NCBI GenBank assembly: GCA_037693485.1
Contig: CM075345.1
Location: 91,346,001-91,410,000 of the forward strand
DNA length: 64,000 nucleotides
From: Kitagawia praeruptora
Taxonomy: Eukaryota; Streptophyta; Magnoliopsida; Apiales; Apiaceae
Direction: 5' to 3'
Shown here: piece by piece, positions 57,390 to 64,000 of the stretch
How the letters are laid out: each line of letters begins with the position of its first letter
Position numbering within the stretch: the stretch's first letter is position 1
Program-made: the position numbers and the translations under genes
The notes under the pieces: model-generated
The model's input: only the letters and a program-made list of their open reading frames with translations
The model's database searches: none
Told to the model about the DNA's origin: nothing

Positions 57390-57850
57390 AATGCTCTGGG
57401 CTTCCACCAGGGGATATTTCATAATTACTACACTCCTCTTCCTGGAAGCTCTCATACTGGAACCTTCCTTTTGGTCCCTCTTCCATTAACTCATCTCCTG
57501 AAGTTTCATTTAGGGAAGCTCTATCCTGGGAAGCTCTTTTTCTATAAGCCCTTTCTCCCAGCAGCCACTTTTCTGGGAGCTCCTTATGGGTATCTCATTT
57601 TTGGGAGCTCATAATTTTTAGCTCCATTCTGGAAGATTTTTTCTAGGAAGCTCCTTTAGGGTAGCCCATTTTCTGGGAACCCCTCATTGGTAGCTCCTTT
57701 CTAGCAAGCTCTTTTATGGGGAGCCCTTTCCTGGCAGCCCATTTTTTGGGAGCTCCTTATAGGTAGCTCATTATTGGGAGCACATTATTGGTATCTTCAT
57801 TCTGGAAAGCTCTTTATTGGGAGTATTTTCCCGGGGATCTTTCAATAACC
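57390..57850 (-). repeat. Degenerate 14-15 bp GGAGCTCC array in element D
   Basis: Words such as GGGAGCTCCTTATGGGTAG, GGAAGCTCTTTTT and GGGAGCCCTTTCCTGGCAGCCC recur every 14-15 bp for about 450 bp. Read on the minus strand with a 15 bp step they give five-residue periods (KKWAA RKGLP IKELA RKELP). The core GGAGCTCC is palindromic. Confidence 0.75.
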
Positions 57851-58450
57851 TCCTTCAATTTGTAGTGAAAGTCTTTGTTACTAGGCTTCCTGCCCAATTT
57901 GTCAAACACACGCGACTTCTAGTCGGTGAAACTTCCACATCTTTGGACTTTTCCTCCTGGAGGCTGTCATCAGGGATCCTTTCTTTTGGTTCCCCTTTGT
58001 CCACCCAGTCTACTGAGGGTTCACTCTCCAAACCGCATTCTTCAGTGTTCATCCTCATTGGATTCAAAATTTTGGCACGTCAGAGTTTAATTTCTCCTAT
58101 TTTTGCCTCCTTTTCAATGAACTATTTTTGCTAGTATTTTATCCAAATTACCTCATTCAACATCATTATTGTCATATTCAAAGTTGAGGCATGTTAGGGC
58201 CATATATTTCTTCCCTTTTGGCTTCTTTTTCAATGACGGTCGGGACCGTTCTGGCCATTTATTCAACACCTTAAGCTTTATTTCAATGGAATTTGGCATT
58301 TCTCATACCAGATTGATGTGTTTGAATATAGCTTTATGAGTAACGTTTTCACATCGTCACTATATTCTCTTTCATTATCGTTTGACGACATTTGATCGTT
58401 GTCGGAGCTGACAAATATCTTTTCCTCCAAAAGATGATTTTTTTTCATGC
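57851..58450 (-). other. Region between primer site and repeat array of element D
   Basis: Minus-strand open fragments at 58493-58278 and 58067-57855 are acidic and charged but carry no recognisable domain. They may be gag N-terminal remains or leader. Confidence 0.35.
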
Positions 58451-58469
58451 CCCTTCTTCTAGCGCCAAT
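58451..58469 (-). promoter_or_regulatory. Primer binding site of element D
   Basis: The minus strand reads ATTGGCGCTAGAAGAAGGG directly after the LTR end CTAAAACA, one base different from the site of element B over this length. This fixes the orientation of D. Confidence 0.7.
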
Positions 58470-60821
58470 TGTTTTAGGAGGATTTTGATACAACTACGTG
58501 GAGGCCTTTGCTGGAATAGCACCGTTAATTGCTCATTCTCAACTACTTCGAGACGAATCTGTAGTAGAGCTTCTAATGATGAACACGGGAAGGTGTTTTG
58601 GTGATGATTAAGACTGAATCTACGGGAATAGTGCTCAAGGGCCGTGCAACTCTCTGGGTTGGCCTACCAAGAGCCCTAATTTAGTATTTCACATAAGAGT
58701 ATACATTCTCTCAGTACCTCCCGACATTGTGTGTTCGAAGAAGTCTCGTAAACTTCCTACATACCCCTATTCATAGGAGATCAAGTCCGATGTAGTTCTT
58801 GATTAGGTTGTTTTGATGGTTATCCCGTATGTGATCGGATGATGACTGTTATTCTCGTGTATCCTCAGATGATGATGTAAAGGTAGAAAGTCCTAGTTGT
58901 TATGGAAGCTTATCCTCGTGTATCCTCCTATGTTCTATACATGTGATCCTCATCTGTTGTTTTAACCGTGTAAATCCATCTCAGAGCTTATGTCTTTAGG
59001 GAGTAACGTCATCCTGAAATGTAGGAAATAATGTTAATCTCTAACTGTCAATCTGTCGGGCTTTTGTGGGAGCCTGATAAGTGAAGTTTATATCCACTTG
59101 GAGCGTTCCATATCGGGCTTAAATTGATTGTCTTGGACTCAAGTTTGTGGTGGTTTTGATGTGTTTCGTTTAGTTGTGCAGATTTACGAGAATGTTGATT
59201 AAGGTTGATGCTTCTATCATTTTTGGAGTATAAACTGATTAAAATTCGGATTTATGAGACGGTTGCGCAGTCTACAATGTTTTGGACATATCTGGAGTTC
59301 TAGAAGTCCGTTTTCAGCGATCTTACTGCCCACGCGAAGCCTGGGAGATTTTCTACAATATTGGATAGGTATGCCACGCGCAGGCTGCGCGTGGTGGGCG
59401 CAGGCTGCGTGAAGAACAGACTGATGGGCGCAGGTTGCCCCTGAAAAATTCTGCTAGATTCACTATTTTGGCCATATCTTGAGTTCTACAACTCCGTTTG
59501 AGGCCCGTAAGCAGTCCACGCGAAGATAACGGAATTCTCTATCATTCTAAAGTGGTCCAGATGTCCAATTACTACTGGAACGGTCCAGAAATACTGAAGA
59601 AAAGTCAGCTACGAATTTTCCTTAAAAAACAGAATCAGTTTAGGAAACGTATTTTGCAGAAATTCTATTTTAACTCTATTTTAGGTATTTTATTGCTGGG
59701 CAAGAATTATAGAGCCTATATAAACACATCCAACCTTTGTAATTTGGATCATTAGGAAGATCACCATTACATATCAATTACTTAGGTTTATTTGTATACT
59801 TTGTTTTTATCATGGTTTCATCAGATCCCATGATGACGAGAGGTTCAATTATGAGCTAATCGTTGTCATGAGATTCTAACGGATTTATTTATGGAGCTTT
59901 AGTATCTTGATGCTTTACAGATCTGTGTGTGATGTATATATGATATACTTGTATGGTTGTGCTTTATGAATTTAGATGCGTAGCTAACATCTAATCTGTT
60001 AATCTCTTGTGAAGTGAAAGTGGATCTTGAGATTTAGAACTTGCCATGCTAGCATAGGTTCATGATTGTTTATCAACATGATTCGTAGTATGAGATGAGA
60101 ATACTTATATTGCCCTATGTGATCTTTATGGATAACTTGTTCTTCAACCGTTATGTTTTCAAATTCTATAGAGATATAGGGTCTAAACATAATTGGTGTC
60201 TATTCATCTTCTATCTCTTTTGTGGATGTATGTTTAGTTTGGTATACGTATACTGAGAGGTAGCATGTACTTGTTTCGTGTTGTCTGATCAGATATCATA
60301 ACCATTGCATATAGTGATTAAAGACGTCAGATCTAAGCAAAGTATTTAATGAAGTTAGGATCCCATGTTTTCTCTTGCAGAAGTAATTAGATTTAAATTC
60401 TCGTTAGTTAGTTAATTCTTAGTTTGTTAATTTGTTTCTAAGTTAATTTTTAGTTAATCAAACTCCAATTTGTTAATTGTCTTAGCAGTGCATAATAACC
60501 ATACATTGTTGCATAGGTACAAAACTGAATTAAAACCATAACCAGATCTCTGTGGGAACGAACTCGACTTATTCATATATTACTTGTGACCACGTACGCT
60601 TGCGTGTTTTAGTGCAAACAAGTTTTTGGGCTCCGTCTCTAGAAGCCTGTTCGCGGGAAGCTTGTATCCGAGAGCCCTGTTATCCATGAGCCTTCTTAAC
60701 AACCCTCATGTGTCACCATGGGTGCCCTAGTAGGCCTCTAAATCATATTCTTTCCTTATGGACTGGAACCTAAACTCATCATGGGCCTAAATCTGATCCA
60801 TGTAAGATTTTGGTCACAACA
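58470..60821 (-). repeat. 5' LTR of element D, interrupted by LTR E
   Basis: Boundaries are TGTTGTGACC (60821) and CTAAAACA (58470) on the minus strand. LTR E (59075-60620) occupies the middle, leaving about 0.8 kb of D LTR. GGAGCCC-type words also occur here (about 60628-60690). Confidence 0.6.
59075..60620 (+). repeat. LTR E: solo or 5' LTR of another gypsy family inside the D LTR
   Basis: It runs from TGATAAGTGAAGTTTATATC to TTTTAGTGCAAACA. A TATA box CCTATATAAAC lies at about 59717 (plus strand). The U5-like end (ATCTCTGTGGGAACGA) and the following AGTTTTTGG resemble the boundary of Athila/Tat-type LTRs before their primer site. A GC-rich palindrome CCACGCGCAGGCTGCGCGTGG-like word lies near 59373. 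I found no matching target duplication. Confidence 0.5.
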
Positions 60822-61153
60822 ATTTTAATTTTTAATTTTATAAAGTATATTTTGTAATAAATAAAATAATTCTTATAAAAAATAATAAATAATTGATCAA
60901 TTTAAATAAATTATCTCAAGCAGTGATTTGCATGGGTTATCATCCTATCACCACCATCTTCTGCTCTATCTTCTTCTTCTTCCCCACCATCATCTTCTGC
61001 CCTATCTTCTTCTCCTCCATCATCCACGAGATGGTCGGAACTAACTATATTTCTTGTTGTGATATTAATCCATCTACTTACATGATTTAAATTTACTTTA
61101 ACGACCCGTGCTACAAAAAAACTAGATAAGTCTCATTACGCTTATTATATATA
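60822..61153. other. AT-rich spacer with a Helitron-like fragment
   Basis: AACGACCCGTGCTACAAAAAAACTAG at about 61099-61124 resembles a Helitron tail without the second hairpin arm. A CATCATCTTCTGCCCTATCTTC repeat stands near 60955-61010. No gene. Confidence 0.35.
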
Positions 61154-61687
61154 CTAGTTTATAGACCGTGCAGAGCACATATTACTTTTAAATATTTTTA
61201 AAAATTTATTAGAGTATATGATATATTATAATTGTTTGATATTAATATATGTTGTTAAAAGGATTCGAATATGAGATCATTATGTATAGTTGCTTAAAAT
61301 ATATGTTGTTGCTAAGATTCGAACCTGAGATCAGAACATAGAATAAATTTAGTTTTAAATCTAACGGTTTTTATTAACTTAATTTTAAAGATTTTAGGGA
61401 TGTGATTAAAAGTGATAATAAAAAGGAAGGTTATGACTAAAAGCGAAGGTATTATCCAAATTATAAATTATACCATATTTTACTTGGTATTAGAGCATAG
61501 TATAGAAGGATATAATGGTTTACTTGTTTATTCGTCTAACATTAAATAAATCAGATAATGTTAAAATTACAAGTAGGTTAAATTTTAGATTTTTTAAAAG
61601 CTTAAATCTTCGTAGGCAATTTGGAATATTTACGGGACTTGCATGTTCAATATATATTACTATATTTTATTATATTTTATAAATTAT
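61154..61687 (-). mobile_element. Helitron-like 3' end on the minus strand
   Basis: The minus strand reads GTGCTCTGCACGG, CTATAAA, CTAG ending at 61154, then T. B-box-like GGTTCGAATC on the minus strand lies near 61318 with a second, weaker copy near 61264, again suggesting tRNA-like modules. The right end is undefined. Confidence 0.45.
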
Positions 61688-64000
61688 TGTGACGCCCTCC
61701 CGACCAGGGCCCAGATCGGAGGGTCACTGACACACATCTAGATGCATACAACCTAATATAAGAATTTAAATATAACATGTTGACTGGCCACTACACTACT
61801 ATCCAAGATCTTTCACAAGTAATGGTATGAAACAAGCAAGCCATCATCTAACTAAGTTATTATTATTACAAACCTGAATTCAAAATATTATTACAAACCC
61901 AAGTTCTCAAAAGTACTACTGCCAGTTCTCACAACTAACTTAAGATCTCCTCACTAAGCTGCTATTGCATCTACCTCGGGAGCTACGTGGAAATGAATCA
62001 AGTCGGGTTCACGAAAAGTGCGCTTCCTCGTAGTTTGCATAGTGCGGACCATGATGCTTATTTTAATGTCAAAAGGTTAGACACAGAATAATAATGAGTC
62101 AATGCTCAGCAAGTAACTAAGATCTCAACTGACAACATAATATAGTATTTCAAAGGATGACAGTAAATCAAAATATAGCATGGTCGTCCGAAAGTGATAG
62201 CAAGGATCCTGGTATGGTATTTGACATAAGGTTTACCGATAACAGGATAGCAGTGTAAAAACTTCAAAATTGTCTGAAACAAAAGACATTTCCAATGGTA
62301 AACAAATTTCATTTTGTAATTAAATAAAGAATCATAATTTAAGAAAAACTGATTGGAGTTTTATTTCACCATAATAGACAATACGGGTGATCAGCCCATA
62401 AAGTCCCCATGCTGGACACAAAAGTCCCTCTGGACATCATTTCCTTTCATTAGGATAGCTTGGGTTCCCAAGAGGCAACACATTGGCCTATAAAGGTGTC
62501 GAACTGGATAGACCAGAACTACACAAATAATACACCTCAAAAACTGACGGAACCGGCATTACCCATTGTTCCGTCTCTCCAATCGTCAGGAATCCGTAGA
62601 AACCGTTTAGACGGAGTTCCTAATATATATTATAAAACCTTTCATTTTAAAACCATTCCAATTTATAGAACTTAATTTATCTTCATAAAACATTTCAACT
62701 CTTAACCTTTTAAAAATCCTTACCTCGAAGTACTTTCGACTCTCTGATAACAAATCAGCCCAGTCTAGGTAGCTTCAAGGTAGTTTTAAGAGAGACAACT
62801 CATTTTGGTTTGCAATGATAAAAGTTAAAGGGTTTGACTAGGTTTTCTAACATTAAAAGATCAAAGATATAGTCTGGATCAAGAAGATATAGACTCAAGG
62901 CATCAAGGTAATTGATCAGGATTTCAAGTTTTAAGAATAAGACTAAAGGTATTTTAAGTTCTTGAATCAGCAGTTAGATCATAAAGAATTTCCAAGTTTC
63001 AGGGTCAACATGGGTTTGACTGACAACGGACATAGGTTATTTAAAATAGTGGTTTATCCGTCAGCCAATTTAATTTGACTCTAGAAAGCAGTATGGCATA
63101 TAGGGTCAAGAAGCAATTGAAAAGAAGCATGCTACTTTAGGACTTCTTGTTTATAAAACAGTTGATCATAGGATGCTGGTTATATGAATAAAATGGGCTA
63201 AACAAGATTTATGAGAAACATGGTATAAGATAGGCAAGCTTGATTCAACATGGTATAACAGTTTAAGAAAGTAACTACAAGTAAAGACAGAGTTACTTGC
63301 CTCCGGTAGAATGCAATAGCTCAGCTCAGTCTACTTGTACTCAACCTTCACTTTCCCTTTATTGCTAGGGCCTACGTCCTTCGTATCTACATAATTCATA
63401 ATCACTACTTTAGAATACTATATCACTTAATCGTCTCATCTTAATCTACCCAAACGATTCCTATATCGCATCGATACTTAACATATAACATATGTACCTG
63501 ATATTATTTATCATATCAACTCGCAGTTCACTAATCACTTAGCACATAACATATAACATATAGATCATGCAACTCACATAAATCACTTAGCAGATAGACA
63601 CAACTGGTAAACACTCATGCTTTTTAATAAACATTTTACTTCTTATATTTTCACGAAAATCGGACAGAGTCCCCTTTATAAAATGGACTATCCCGTCGGA
63701 ACATATCCGACTCCACTTCACAATCAAGTACCTACGATGGATTTAAAATCCACCTACAAACTCAAGGATTTCTATATAACAATCATATACTTTAAATACG
63801 AATATCAACCTCTATAATTAACCACTTATTCGATCATTAAATATAGTTTCTAAATTATATACATTTAATCATTAAAATCACATAATTTAGCTTTATGATC
63901 AAAATTCGAAGTTTAACTATAACAATTCTGAAAATCACACTTACATGCAAATCAGAGATCATAATACATAAATATGAAAATCAATTTTTAATTTACTAAT
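61688..64000 (-). repeat. LTR F: minus-strand LTR (3' or solo), cut by the window edge
   Basis: The plus strand starts TGTGACGCCCTCCCGACC at 61688; read on the minus strand this is an LTR end CGGGAGGGCGTCACA, comparable to GGGGGTGTTACA of C. No primer site adjoins on its left, so it is a 3' or solo LTR. The 2.3 kb to the right has no gene. Its start lies outside the window. Confidence 0.55.

Larger units (their letters stand above)
54571..60821 (-). mobile_element. Element D: decayed Tat-type LTR retrotransposon
   Basis: Read on the minus strand: a 5' LTR starting TGTTGTGACCAAAATC (60821) and ending CCTAAAACA (58470), a primer site ATTGGCGCTAGAAGAAGGGG like that of B, a decayed gag-pol relic, and a polypurine-like AATTGGGGGATAGT (about 54572-54585). 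No 3' LTR matching the start was found beyond it. The 5' LTR is interrupted by LTR E. Confidence 0.65.

Noticed and set aside
59070..60640. A target duplication for LTR E (GGGAGCC against GGGCTCC)
   Set aside because: The two words are inverted rather than direct copies, so they are not a TSD.

Overview
The window is nuclear DNA of a large-genome eudicot plant. It is AT-rich and crowded with nested transposons, and it holds one confident host gene: a bromodomain/NET-domain transcription factor of the plant GTE family at 38858-40845 (+), with four coding exons. I cannot name the species. The retroelement types fit many eudicots.

Layout. (1) 1-5717: the 3' part of a Ty3/gypsy element of the Tat type (element A): integrase C-terminus, a 4 kb tail, a spliced gene on the opposite strand with its own TATA box, polypurine tract and 3' LTR. 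This tail is sprinkled with copies of the 8-bp palindrome GGCGCGCC. (2) 6487-32068: two head-to-tail Helitron-like units on the minus strand. The first is split by element B (7947-28947, TSD ATATG), an internally deleted Tat-type LTR element. The 3' LTR of B is in turn split by element C (13774-28436, TSD GGTCT), a Ty3/gypsy element with 4.5-4.7 kb LTRs and a dead pol. Nesting is three deep. (3) 30604-45605: foldback and TIR elements. Four carry 9-10 bp target duplications (MULE-like) and two carry 8 bp duplications (hAT-like). There is also a group of palindromic elements set in (TA)n tracts, a further Helitron end, and the GTE gene. (4) 46808-48427: a 5'-truncated L1 LINE with a 10 bp TSD beside a Tat LTR fragment and a Helitron end. 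(5) 48464-64000: another MULE-like element, a decayed coding relic, an LTR-like relic related to C, a decayed minus-strand Tat element (D) whose LTR is split by a fourth LTR type (E), and a minus-strand LTR running off the right edge.

The most unusual theme is that nearly every element family here repeats its own private palindromic word. A uses GGCGCGCC, D uses GGAGCTCC, and the C LTR uses AATGAATATT/AATATTCATT. The hAT element uses CGGATATCCG and the (TA)n foldbacks use TTGCAA. Three MULE-like elements share similar ends but have completely different internal words. Other points of interest are the promoter-bearing antisense gene of A, broken by an 8 bp duplication; the tandem Helitron pair with tRNA-like modules; and a templated-filler repair scar that alone explains the length difference between the two C LTRs.

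All calls come from reading the sequence by eye. No alignments or database searches were run.
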